A stretch of 64,000 nt of DNA, taken from contig CBDHEM010000071.1 in NCBI GenBank assembly GCA_965261955.1, forward strand, positions 558,001 to 622,000. The letters run 5' to 3'. Made by a program: the position numbers and the translations under genes. Positions 17,990-27,186 of this stretch are shown here, piece after piece. The stretch comes from JABAAI01 sp965261955 (GTDB taxonomy: Bacteria > Spirochaetota > Leptospiria > Leptospirales > Leptonemataceae). Below the pieces are notes generated by a model. That model did no database searches. It was not told the DNA's origin and saw nothing but the letters and a program-made list of their open reading frames with translations. Every line of letters starts with the position of its first letter. Positions within the stretch are counted from its first letter, which is position 1.

Positions 17990-20158
17990 TCACGGGAATA
18001 ATTTTTCTATCTCCGTCTCAATCTCCGCTTCAGTTTTCTGCTCGCACGTATCCATACCATTCACCGCCGGACAAGGATTACCAGAACCAACGCCATTGGA
18101 AGGACCAGATCCAAGCGTAAAGTAATTTTTGCCAGTTATGCTAGCTCCGATATGAAGCTCACCAAACAGCGTGCTTTTAAAAACACGATTACCCTCCACA
18201 GTACAGATGGCATGGCTATTACTCACACTAGCATCTTGCACACTTCCCACCAGGCCACCTACATGACCAGTAAGAGTTTCACCACCATCTATATTACCCT
18301 TGGCATAGCTATTGCTTACGCTACCAGAACTATAAATTTGACCCACCAGACCGCCTACATAAACAATGTTACGGCTCTTACCAATCACAGTCACATCAGC
18401 TTCGGCATAGCTTTTATTCACACCTCCAGGACCAACCGAAACACCCACCAAGCCGCCTGCATAAACAAACACATTCGGAGTATCAATCAAAGTCACAGTC
18501 ACAGTGCCCATGACAGAGCTGTTACTCACACTAGCAGACCAAAAATAACCCACCAGGCCGGCTGTATAACTGGTACCAGTGGGATTATAACTACTTATGT
18601 AAACGCTCCTTAACTTAACGTCCTTAATCTCAGCACCTCTTATATAGGCAAACAGACCCACACTATCAGTGTTATCACCAGTACGCCTAATATAGAGTTT
18701 CTTGATTGTATGGTTAGCCCCATCGAAACTACCCGTAAAGTAATTTTTGGACTTCCCTTTTGGGGAAGTCCCTATGGGCTCAAAGCCCTCGCAACTAGCT
18801 TCCGCCTCGTTGCTACCGGTATAGGCGACGCAATTAGAGGTACCCTCGCTCCGGCTGGGGCTGGCATCAATGTCATTTCCCAAGCGATAGTGTTTATTCA
18901 GGCCGTTCTTGATGTCTTTTAGTTGGGCATAAGTTGTAATGATGATGGGGTAATCCTTACTATTTCCTGCACTTTCCCCTCTCCTCACAGCAATTAAGCG
19001 ATTTATCTCCTCCGTAATTAAGAGATTTATCTCCGTTTCAATATCCATTTTATCTTTCGACGCACACACGCCCATCGGACAAGCACCAAAACCAACAGAA
19101 GGAACAGATCCAGCCCCGCCGTTAAAGTAACTTTCTCCAGTCATACTATCGCTACTAACGAGCCGACCCAACAGACCGCCTATGGTAATACTAGAACCAC
19201 TACTACCAGTCACAGTAGTCACAGTAGCCGTAGCATGGCTATTACTCACGCTACCAGAAGCACCAACGGTACCCACCAGGCCGCCTGCATAACCATCACT
19301 GCCCATCACAGCACCCCTGGCAGAGCTGTTACTCACACTACCCTTAGCAGAAATTTCACCCACCAGGCCGCCTGTAGAATTAGAAATATTATTACCACCT
19401 GTCACAGTCACCGCCACCGTGGCATGGCTGTTACTCACACTACCAGACCCATCAATCCGACCCACCAGGCCGCCTGTAGAACTAACCACACCCACACTAC
19501 CAGCCACACTACCAGCCACACTACCAGCCACAGTAACAGTTCCCGTAACAGAGCTGTTACTCACACTACCAGACCCATCAATCCGACCCACCAGGCCGCC
19601 TATATATCTAGAACCCCTGGGATTATGACTATTTATGTAAACGCTCTCTAACCCAACATCCTTGATCTCAGCACCAAAGATACTACCAAACATACCTACG
19701 TTACCAGCAACAGGATTAATATAGAGATTCTTAATTTTATGGCCAGCCCCATCAAAGCTACCTGTAAAGAAATCTGTGGAAGTCGCAGTCTCACCAGACC
19801 CTATGGGCTCAAAGCCCTCACAATTAGCTATCGTCCCGTTATTACCGGTATAGCGGACGCAATTAGAGGCACCCTCGCTCCGGCTGGGGCTGGCATCAAT
19901 GTCATTGGCCAAGCGATAGTCTTTATCCAGGCCGTTCTTGATGTCTTTTAACTGGGCGTAATTTGTGATAATGATGGGACCCGATGGGACCGCTCCTGTA
20001 GTATTTGCTTTCCCTGGGCCAGCAGAACTACAAGCAGAACAAAGTAAAATGGCGAGTATTGGGACCGCGAATAAGGGCGGAGTTAGGTTTTGTTTACAGC
20101 CCCGCAAGACAGGGGGGAGTGACATACATCTAGTTACACTGCTTCCGATAGTTTTCAT
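17990..20158 (-). CDS. GLUG-repeat lipoprotein, two modules
   Basis: 722 aa. The N-terminus MKTIGSSVTRCMSLPPV runs into a hydrophobic segment ending ILLCSAC, a lipobox, so it is a predicted lipoprotein. Two modules follow (about residues 60-355 and 375-722). Each opens IIITNYAQLKDIKNGLD or IIITTYAQLKDIKNGLN and then FFTGSFDGAGHKIKNLYI or its variant. Each continues with GLUG repeats (IGGLVGRIDGSGSVSNSSVTG) and a terminal segment (TGESYFNGG or TGKNYFTLG). It is paralogous to the giant gene's C-terminal third and to the 388-aa gene upstream. It ends early: the conserved tail lies downstream in another frame. Confidence 0.85.
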   Translation of the reverse strand: MKTIGSSVTRCMSLPPVLRGCKQNLTPPLFAVPILAILLCSACSSAGPGKANTTGAVPSGPIIITNYAQLKDIKNGLDKDYRLANDIDASPSRSEGASNCVRYTGNNGTIANCEGFEPIGSGETATSTDFFTGSFDGAGHKIKNLYINPVAGNVGMFGSIFGAEIKDVGLESVYINSHNPRGSRYIGGLVGRIDGSGSVSNSSVTGTVTVAGSVAGSVAGSVGVVSSTGGLVGRIDGSGSVSNSHATVAVTVTGGNNISNSTGGLVGEISAKGSVSNSSARGAVMGSDGYAGGLVGTVGASGSVSNSHATATVTTVTGSSGSSITIGGLLGRLVSSDSMTGESYFNGGAGSVPSVGFGACPMGVCASKDKMDIETEINLLITEEINRLIAVRRGESAGNSKDYPIIITTYAQLKDIKNGLNKHYRLGNDIDASPSRSEGTSNCVAYTGSNEAEASCEGFEPIGTSPKGKSKNYFTGSFDGANHTIKKLYIRRTGDNTDSVGLFAYIRGAEIKDVKLRSVYISSYNPTGTSYTAGLVGYFWSASVSNSSVMGTVTVTLIDTPNVFVYAGGLVGVSVGPGGVNKSYAEADVTVIGKSRNIVYVGGLVGQIYSSGSVSNSYAKGNIDGGETLTGHVGGLVGSVQDASVSNSHAICTVEGNRVFKSTLFGELHIGASITGKNYFTLGSGPSNGVGSGNPCPAVNGMDTCEQKTEAEIETEIEKLFP

Positions 20159-20309
20159 ATTATTATTGACCTCTTTTTTTACGTTTCAGCTTCTGTCTCG
20201 ATTGTGTGTACATCCCCAAGACGGAAGCTCTCATTTGATAAAGTAACCCAAAAAGGGTGTAATGTCAAACTAATTTTTAAAAAAAGGGCCACTTCTCAAA
20301 CTGTTTCTA

Positions 20310-20402
20310 CATGAGGCGCGATGGACGTCGTGGTATATTCAGAATTACACACAAATATCAAGCTGTTTTCAGGAGGTCAGGAGCAGAAGTGATAACTAGC
20401 AT
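20310..20402 (+). mobile_element. Decayed IS3-type transposase segment
   Basis: The plus strand reads RDGRRGIFRITHKYQAVFRR then SGAEVITSI, resembling the HSDRG...Y.S..Y...L...G...SMSR region around the second Asp of IS3-family OrfB proteins. A homologous, differently decayed stretch lies at about 22160-22250. Both sit upstream of a GLUG lipoprotein gene. Apart from the GLUG tail at 20615-20803, the remaining gap (20160-20836) shows no gene. Confidence 0.45.
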
Positions 20403-20614
20403 CCATATCAATCCATTCAGAAATCAATCCATTCAAAGCCGTCACTCACACAAACTATTTTCTTGGCTTTTGTGTCTGAATTGAACAAGCCATTTGGAAC
20501 GCTTTGCACTTGCGTCAATTCTCAAAGCGCCCTAAGCCCACCCACTCTGGTCAGCCTAGTCTTTTACAGCCAGCCGCGTAGCCACACAGGCCGTTCCCTT
20601 CCCCTACTCGCTCT

Positions 20615-20803
20615 CTATCTCTGTCCCTTTATGATATCCCTACAATCCCTACAATCCCTACAATCAACTTTTCTTGTATCGCCATCATTGCTGTTGATGT
20701 CATTGGTATCAGAGATGGTTTCACAGTTAGTACCACTATAGAACACGGCGGGCAACTGAGTCGTTGTATCAAAGTTCCAGCTAGCCTCCAGCCATCCAGT
20801 CAC
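20615..20803 (-). pseudogene. Out-of-frame C-terminal tail of the 388-aa GLUG gene
   Basis: The minus-strand frame encodes WNFDTTTQLPAVFYSGTNC, then ETISDTNDINSNDGDTRKVD and a degenerate CRDCRDCRD repeat before IIKGQR and a stop. It corresponds to the module tail of the giant GLUG gene. CRDCRDCRD comes from a 9-bp tandem triplication (ATCCCTACA on the plus strand). It has lost its frame with the gene upstream (20837-22003), so it is a decayed 3' end rather than an independent gene. Confidence 0.6.
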
Positions 20804-20836
20804 AGAGGTTATGATAATGTGATGGGGTTCGCCTTA

Positions 20837-22003
20837 CTATTTCCCGCACCCTCCCCCTCTGCTCATAACAATTAAGCCCTTTATCATTGTTTTAGTTCCC
20901 GACACGCACGCGCCCATCGGACAAGTGCCTGAAGCAACGCCACTAGCAGGACCAGATCCAAGCGTAAAGTAATTTTTGCCAGTTATGCTAGCTCCGATAT
21001 GAAGCTCACCAAACAGGCCGCCTACAGAAAAACCATTATTACCACCAAGAGTAGCACCTGTGGCATGGCTATCACTCACACTAGCAGACCCATCAAGCCG
21101 ACCCACCAGGCCGCCTATATAACCACCACCACTACCACTACCACTACCACTACCACTACTAGGCAGATTACCACCATCCATATCACCTGTTGCATAGCTA
21201 TTGCTTACACTACCATGTGTAGTAATTTCACCCACCAGACCGCCTATTAAACCAGCGTAAATAGCACCATTATTCTCCACAATTACATTACTTGTGGCAC
21301 AGCTGTTACTCACACTAGCAGACCTACCCACACGACCCACCAGGCCGCCTACATAAACACGCACACCCACAGTCACAGCCACAGCCACACTACCCGTAAC
21401 ATAGCTGTTACTCACACTAGCAGACCCATCAATCCGACCCACCAGGCCGCCTATAAATCTATAACCCCTGGGATTACGACTACTTATGTAAACGCTCTCT
21501 AACCCAACGTCCTTAATCTCAGCACCAACAGTACTACCAAACATACCTACGTTACCAGCAGTACGGTTAATATAAAGTTTCTTGATTGTATGGCCAGCCC
21601 CATCGAAATTACCCGTAAAGTCAGCCCCAGAGCTCCCTATGGGTTCAAAGCCCTCACAATTAGCTGTCGCCCCGTTGCTACCGAGATAGGGGTCACAGTT
21701 AGAACCGCCTTCACTCCAACTTGCGCTGGCGTCGATGTCACTACCCAAGCGATAGTTTTTATCCAGGCCGTTCTTGATGTCTTTTAATTGGGCATAACTC
21801 GTGATAATAATGGGATCCAATGGGGATGGAGGGGCCGCTTCTCCATTTGCTTCCCCTGTGCCGGCAGAACTACAAGCAGAATAAAGTAAAATGGAGAGTA
21901 TTTGGATCGCGAATAAGGGCGGAGTTACGTTTCGTTTACAGCCCCGCGAGACAGGGGAGGAGGGTAGCATACGTTTAGTCATGCTGATTTCGATAGTTTT
22001 CAT
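20837..22003 (-). CDS. GLUG-repeat lipoprotein, one module, 3' truncated
   Basis: 388 aa. The N-terminus is near-identical in layout to the 722-aa paralogue: MKTIEISMTKRMLPSS, then a hydrophobic segment to LLYSAC, a lipobox. A single module follows: IIITSYAQLKDIKNGLDKNY, then FTGNFDGAGHTIKKLYINR, GLUG repeats (FIGGLVGRIDGSASVSNSYV) and a poly-Gly/Ser stretch (SSGSGSGSGSGGGYIGG). The last residues (SRGGGCGK) are out of frame relative to the paralogue, which reads ESAGNSK there, and the true tail lies at 20615-20803. Probably a recent duplicate losing its end; it could still be an expressed surface lipoprotein. Confidence 0.8.
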   Translation of the reverse strand: MKTIEISMTKRMLPSSPVSRGCKRNVTPPLFAIQILSILLYSACSSAGTGEANGEAAPPSPLDPIIITSYAQLKDIKNGLDKNYRLGSDIDASASWSEGGSNCDPYLGSNGATANCEGFEPIGSSGADFTGNFDGAGHTIKKLYINRTAGNVGMFGSTVGAEIKDVGLESVYISSRNPRGYRFIGGLVGRIDGSASVSNSYVTGSVAVAVTVGVRVYVGGLVGRVGRSASVSNSCATSNVIVENNGAIYAGLIGGLVGEITTHGSVSNSYATGDMDGGNLPSSGSGSGSGSGGGYIGGLVGRLDGSASVSDSHATGATLGGNNGFSVGGLFGELHIGASITGKNYFTLGSGPASGVASGTCPMGACVSGTKTMIKGLIVMSRGGGCGK

Positions 22004-22149
22004 ATTATTGACCTTTTTTTTGCACGTCAGCTTCTGCCTCGATTACACGAGCGTTTCCAAGCCAGGATACTTTTACCATTATTGGTTAGGCTGGGCGTAA
22101 TGTCAAACTAGTTGCTGAAAAAAAGGGGAGCGCTTCTCAAATTATTTCT

Positions 22150-22455
22150 ACTATTATTGTGGGACACGATGGGCGCTGTATATTCAGAAGTACACACAAA
22201 TATCAAGCTGTTTTCAGGACGTCAGGGTAAGTCATCCGTAATATACAGATTCCGTGGCCGTTCGTTAGAACAAAAGCCAGAACGAAGGTCAGGAATATCT
22301 TTGGGTATTATTGAGATATTTTATAATAGGCCTAGCCATATAGAAAACATTCATTTTTAGGATATAAGAGCCCTATCAAATTTGAGGAAGAATACTATGC
22401 TACTTAATATGCTACTTAATGAAAAAAAAGATAAAACAACTGTACGAAATATTGG
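22150..22455 (+). mobile_element. IS3-family transposase remnant with right end
   Basis: A decayed OrfB 3' half. A GRCIFRSTHKYQAVFR-like stretch at about 22170 is followed by LGIIEIFYNR at 22305 and, after a frame change, RKHSFLGYKSPIKFEEEYY with Ala-Thr-stop at 22407. The right-end sequence AACTGTACGAAATATTGGGG follows. This is the C-terminal third of an IS3-type integrase. A copy of 22331-22455 is present inverted at 17348-17465. The rest of the gap to 22770 holds no gene that I can see. Confidence 0.7.
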
Positions 22456-22771
22456 GGAAAGATCACTTGGCACCAGACAATTTCCCAACTCTACAAAAAA
22501 AAGATGAGGTATAGCCCCTGCTTTGTGAGTTTTAAGCCACAAAACTAGCAAAACGACATATCATGGGATTGTTATAATATACAGAAAATCACGAAAAATG
22601 CTTTAAATCAGAAATTTATAGCAATCGATTTACAATTACTTATATTTCACAAATGTCCCTTCATCGCCTCTCTTCTCTAAGGTTGCCTTTCTTTTTTTTG
22701 ATGTACTCAATAAAAAATTGAAAAATTAAAAAATTGGTGTAGAAATGGTGTAATGAATGCTAGTGTTCACA

Positions 22772-24775
22772 TTATCTGATCAATTTAATCAGTAACTCTA
22801 GCTTTTCAGCCACTTCTATAACTTCAGAAGTTTTATTCGGATGAATCAATAGAGTGTTTTCTCCTATTTTTTCCTGTATAATACGCTTGCCATTGATTTG
22901 CCCTAGAAGCAATTCCATATGTTTGATGTCTTTTGTTTGGAGCACAGTACATTCATCCTTAATATGAACTAAAGGAAAGGATTTAGACCATTCTTCAATG
23001 GAAAAGAGGAAGTTTTGTTTTAGCTCCTTACGGGAGCATTGTTTTAGAAGTTGAACAAGCTCATCAGGTTTTTCTTTGAGTAATATACCATTTTGAAAAG
23101 ATTGTTTAGATATGCGAAATGTATATACATTATCAAAAGCTTCCAGGTGTGCAAAGGATTTGAGTAGTAGCATACTTTGTAGGGATATTTTTTCTGGTAT
23201 AGCGATTAGACTCATATCAGGATTAAAAATAATTCCTCCGGGTTGATCCTTTTGTGTGAAAGGTTTTTTGCTAGAGTGGTAATGTCCTATGCTCGAAAGA
23301 CTAATCCACCTTTCTGGATACCCAACATTTATTAGCCCCAAGAGCTGTAGATAGAAGAGTACGCTGGTCAATTCCCTTCGTAATTCTGATAATTGAGCGG
23401 GAAAGCTTTCAATACTGAAGTGACGAGAAAAAATTAGTTTTTGTCGAATGAGAATCGCCATGAGGACAGAGTAGATAATACGCTCATTTTTTTGTAAGTA
23501 GGTGAAGCATTCTTGCCAGAGGGTTTTATCAGGAAAAGGAGTATCGAGAGGTACAAAAATATTTTCATAAAAAGAACGACGGTCACGCTCTTCTATAACC
23601 GTGGAAATAACAAGCTGCATAAGGGGAAGATATTCCATCTCTAGAATTTTATCATATTCATTCCGGAGAACAATATCTAAATTTTTAGCACGAACAATCC
23701 CCAAAAGACGCATAACAGGGAGGAGTAGCTCTACCTGATATATTTGACTCTTTTCTATGAAAAGACTCGTATCCATACGTAGCAGTACTTTGTCTGTTTC
23801 ACGCAGGTCGACCTGTTTGATTTTTCCAGATTTGGCTAGATTGATTCCTCTACGACTGATATATGCAATTAGATTTTTCACATTAAGATAGAAGTCCATT
23901 CCATTGCATACTTGTTTTGATTGTCTTTGTTGGATGCCTTTTCTTTCTCCTAAAAAGAGGGGATTTAGGATTAGATAATCAAAAATTTCCTGTGGTAGTA
24001 GCATCATACGCACAAATTTATTGTCTACATAGTAGTCATCTATTAGGAGGCCACTTTGGTCTAGCTTTCTGACAACAAACTCCCACTCCTTTTTATGGGA
24101 ACGAACGATTTCTCGGACACGTCCCATTTCTAATATTCCACCCTGACAAAAGCATTCCCAAATGACTTCCTTTTCCAGAAGTGTCCAAGAAGAGAGTAGT
24201 TTTTGAATATTTCCTGGCTTGCTAGCTAGAGTAGCTATCTTTTGATCAAAGTTAGCACTAAGCCGAGATTTGATTTTTAGTAGTTTTCGCCATTCTGGTG
24301 AATACTCTTTTCCTAATAGGGATTTCGCAAAATGAATCCTAAATTTTTTATTTTTCTCATTTGTATCTAGAGAAACATGAATACCATTTTCCATATAGCA
24401 ATGGTAACGATCTAAAGTATTCGTGAGCCGCTCTCGATTTTTTCGCTGATAAATCAGAGAATAGCGTTTTAAAACTGTGAGTTCTATTTCTGTATTCGCG
24501 GGAGGCAAAGAAATTTTACGAGAGATATCACCCAGTGTCATTATATTGCCTTTACTACTTAACAAAGTGCGATATATTGTGACTTGTGTGCTACTGAGTT
24601 TTTCTAAGACTCCCTTGATGTAAAAGGTATCTTGCATGCCGATCAGTAGTCTTTTGATTACCGTACGCCTATCTTTACCTGTTTTCGGTATATTCCAAAG
24701 CTTGAAAAGGCGTTCCAAGTCTCCTACCTCAAGCTTATCAAGTTCTTGCTGTAGTGTACTTCTTTCTTTGCTCAT
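22772..24775 (-). CDS. Helicase_C_3-like protein without helicase motifs
   Basis: 667 aa. No Walker A or DEAH motif is visible. The C-terminal 190 residues (GIIFNPDMSLIAIPEKISLQ ... AHLEAFDNVYTFRISKQSFQ ... LLKEKPDELVQLLKQCS) resemble the Helicase_C_3 domain found at the N-terminus of bacterial XPB-type helicases. The N-terminus (LEVGDLERLFKLWNIPKTGK) looks like a SAP-like or winged-helix segment. It may be a stand-alone DNA-binding partner of an XPB-like helicase encoded elsewhere, but no activity can be assigned. It is transcribed alone; the neighbours on both sides are non-coding. Confidence 0.6.
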   Translation of the reverse strand: MSKERSTLQQELDKLEVGDLERLFKLWNIPKTGKDRRTVIKRLLIGMQDTFYIKGVLEKLSSTQVTIYRTLLSSKGNIMTLGDISRKISLPPANTEIELTVLKRYSLIYQRKNRERLTNTLDRYHCYMENGIHVSLDTNEKNKKFRIHFAKSLLGKEYSPEWRKLLKIKSRLSANFDQKIATLASKPGNIQKLLSSWTLLEKEVIWECFCQGGILEMGRVREIVRSHKKEWEFVVRKLDQSGLLIDDYYVDNKFVRMMLLPQEIFDYLILNPLFLGERKGIQQRQSKQVCNGMDFYLNVKNLIAYISRRGINLAKSGKIKQVDLRETDKVLLRMDTSLFIEKSQIYQVELLLPVMRLLGIVRAKNLDIVLRNEYDKILEMEYLPLMQLVISTVIEERDRRSFYENIFVPLDTPFPDKTLWQECFTYLQKNERIIYSVLMAILIRQKLIFSRHFSIESFPAQLSELRRELTSVLFYLQLLGLINVGYPERWISLSSIGHYHSSKKPFTQKDQPGGIIFNPDMSLIAIPEKISLQSMLLLKSFAHLEAFDNVYTFRISKQSFQNGILLKEKPDELVQLLKQCSRKELKQNFLFSIEEWSKSFPLVHIKDECTVLQTKDIKHMELLLGQINGKRIIQEKIGENTLLIHPNKTSEVIEVAEKLELLIKLIR

Positions 24776-26189
24776 AGTTATAGTATCCTATACATCAAGA
24801 AAGATTATTATACATGCTAAGGTAGGATTGAGATCTTCCTGCCGAAAAGTGATTCCAAGTAAACAGGTGAACCCATAGTATGATACGAACTCAGCCAAAT
24901 CTGAAGAAAAGAGTTCTTGTGTAAAGTAATTTTTATATTTGGAGTTCTTCCATATTACGGGGAAATGCAGAAAGATATTATGGAAAAATACAGAAAGATC
25001 ACCAGAAAATGAATTTTTCCTAAATCAAAGAAATTTGCTCGTATTGATTGAGGATAGAGCGGAAAGTCAAATGTGTTACACTTATTATGTGGATTCAAGT
25101 CTTCGATCTTGCTTGCGATTTTTTGAAAAAAACCAGAAGGGACTTTACGAAATATAAACAAGGCGAATAGAGTGTTATGAATCGTCGCTCTAAAGCATCT
25201 TAGACGGATATTTTCTGATCTTTCGGCATTTTGTAATAGCACCCAAAAAAGAGGAGAGGAAGGATATGGGATTGTGCAAAAAAAAATTGGAAGCTAGTTT
25301 TGTTATGTGGACAAAAAGGCTACTTTTAGTGGACTCCGTACCCGGGGCTGGAGTCTAATACGCGAATAACTATAAAGTTTTCCTCACTATTTTTATAGTT
25401 GTTGCTATCCCTGTTTTTGTTAAAACAGAAGAGTATGCCCTAGTGGTTTTCATGTTCAGCTCGTTATAACTGTTAACCATAGTCCAGAGTCCAGTAAGCG
25501 ATGAATTGGGTGGATACGGTTTTTGAGGGTGAGCTTTCTTTTTTAATATTGCTGATGTCTATTTTTACTCAGCAGAAGTCAATATAGGTGCTACACGAGC
25601 TTCTGCTTTATGTGACAGAGTTATTCCATATCTGATTTTTTTCCCGTTCTGACGCTTTAAAGTCGACTTCAGGCATAAGAAATGTTAACTTCAATCAACA
25701 AGGTTGAGGGTGAGGCCTTAGTTGTTACTCCCTATCTACCCATATATTCATATCACCTAGTATCAAATTTATAACGAGTGGCCGGTGGCCTCGTATAGCA
25801 AATATGCCAGAGAGTGCCGTTTCCTGATGAGCCTAGTACAAGTGACAGCCCAATCGTTGAAGGAGGAGGGCTCGGATCGCTTGTAGGCAAGTGATTTTGG
25901 ACTTCTCCAAATTATTCAGTGGGTGTAACTCTGTTAGCGCAACATTACCAAGTTGCTATAACAAGACCATACAAACCACGCCCGGACTCCTTCATACTAC
26001 TGGGGACTTTTGGCCATTCATGCTATGGTATAGGTGTCACTATAAATTATAGTTAGTCAATTTTTTATGTGGTTACTAAATAAAAGAAATAAATGATATC
26101 TTTGGTCTTTTATATTTTTACTGTCATGCTGATTTTTGTTACAGAATATAAAAGTAGATTTCCTCCTAATCATAAATAAAACTCAGAAG
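24776..26189. other. 1.4-kb gap without a recognisable gene
   Basis: All frames are short. The only structured item is the MITE-like repeat at 25139-25244. The segment 25260-26150 is ordinary in composition and shows no homologue, tRNA or long palindrome that I can recognise. It may be a fully decayed gene. Confidence 0.5.
25139..25244 (+). repeat. MITE-like repeat copy, subtype 1
   Basis: 106 bp. It starts GGGACTTTACGAAATATAAAC and ends GCATTTTGTAATAGCACCC. The interior (GCGAATAGAGTGTTATGAAT ... TTAGACGGATATTTTCTG) aligns with the copy at 31253-31359 in the same orientation. The terminal inverted repeats have diverged. Confidence 0.7.
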
Positions 26190-26536
26190 GAAGGTGACGG
26201 GGACATAAGCCGGATTCTGTCTAAGGCTATCATTTATCTTGCTTTTTGAATTACTCCAAAAAGTCTTCGCTCCCTACCCGCAGTCTTGGCCGGACAGGCC
26301 TTAAATCGACTACCTATGTGGGATTGCACCAGAAAGGGTTTACCTCGCCACCTAGATTACCCTAAGCACGGTGGGCTCTTACCCCACCTTTTCACCCTTA
26401 CCCCATATCGTAGAAAATACTACGTTCAAAGGCGGTATATTTTCTGTGGCACTCGCCGTCATCTCCGCAAAGAAATGCCCGGGTGTTACCCGGTTTCCTG
26501 TCCTATGGTGTCCGGACTTTCCTCACTCTCCCCTTA
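26190..26536 (-). ncRNA. rnpB: RNase P RNA, bacterial type A
   Basis: On the minus strand it opens GAGAGTGAGGAAAGTCCGGA, the universal 5' signature of bacterial RNase P RNA. It includes GGTAAGGGTGAAAAGGTGGGG and GTAAACCC, and closes with AGACAGAATCCGGCTTATG, the conserved 3' strand of P4. It is the catalytic RNA of tRNA 5' maturation. Ends are estimated from these motifs. It lies divergent from yajQ, with about 140 bp between them. Confidence 0.95.
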
Positions 26537-26679
26537 AATAAAAAAAGGAGTCGCGCAATAGCCGTCCCCGCCGTTTACCATAGGCTCTAAAAACGCCTAT
26601 GGTAACAAGCCATAAAATACTAAAAAGAGAAAATCTTTTCCGATGGACAGAATAAGGAATAGTCACACGGTTGCGGTAT

Positions 26680-27168
26680 ATGTCGGAATACTCCTTTGAT
26701 GTAGCTTGTAAGATTGATCGCCAAGAATTAGCGAATGCTATGGATACGGCTAAAAAAGAAATTTCAAATCGTTTTGATTTTAAGGGTGTGCCTATAAAAA
26801 TGCAATTGGCTAAGGAGACTATTGAGTTAGAGGCTCCTGATGAAATGAAGATAAAGCAGCTCATTGATGTTATACAAACAAAAATGCTCCGACGTAATTT
26901 AAACATTAAAGCTTTTTCTTTTGGTCCTTTTGAGACTAATGTTAGTGGTGTTTTTAAGTGCCAAGCATCTATTCAAAGTGGTTTGGACCAAGAGCAATGT
27001 AAGAAAATAACAAAACTAATCAAGGGAGCAAAATTAAAAGTCCAAACTCGTATACAAAAAGACGTAATACGAGTATCCGGAAAGAGCAAAAATGATTTGC
27101 AATCGATTCAAAAAATTATCCAAGAAGCAGACTTTGATTTTGCGGCTACTTTCGAAAACTATCGTTAG
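26680..27168 (+). CDS. YajQ family nucleotide-binding protein
   Basis: 162 aa from the ATG at 26680 (an in-frame TTG at 26671 is less likely). The YajQ fold is evident: YSFDVACKIDRQELANAMDT at the N-terminus, EISNRFDFKGVP, and the C-terminal SGKSKNDLQSIQKIIQEADF and FAATFENYR. Family members bind nucleotides, in some bacteria cyclic di-GMP, and some act as effectors of transcription. The gene is followed after 18 bp by a TPR protein gene, so the two may form an operon. Confidence 0.93.
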   Translation: MSEYSFDVACKIDRQELANAMDTAKKEISNRFDFKGVPIKMQLAKETIELEAPDEMKIKQLIDVIQTKMLRRNLNIKAFSFGPFETNVSGVFKCQASIQSGLDQEQCKKITKLIKGAKLKVQTRIQKDVIRVSGKSKNDLQSIQKIIQEADFDFAATFENYR

Positions 27169-27186
27169 ATTTGTTTATATTTTTTC

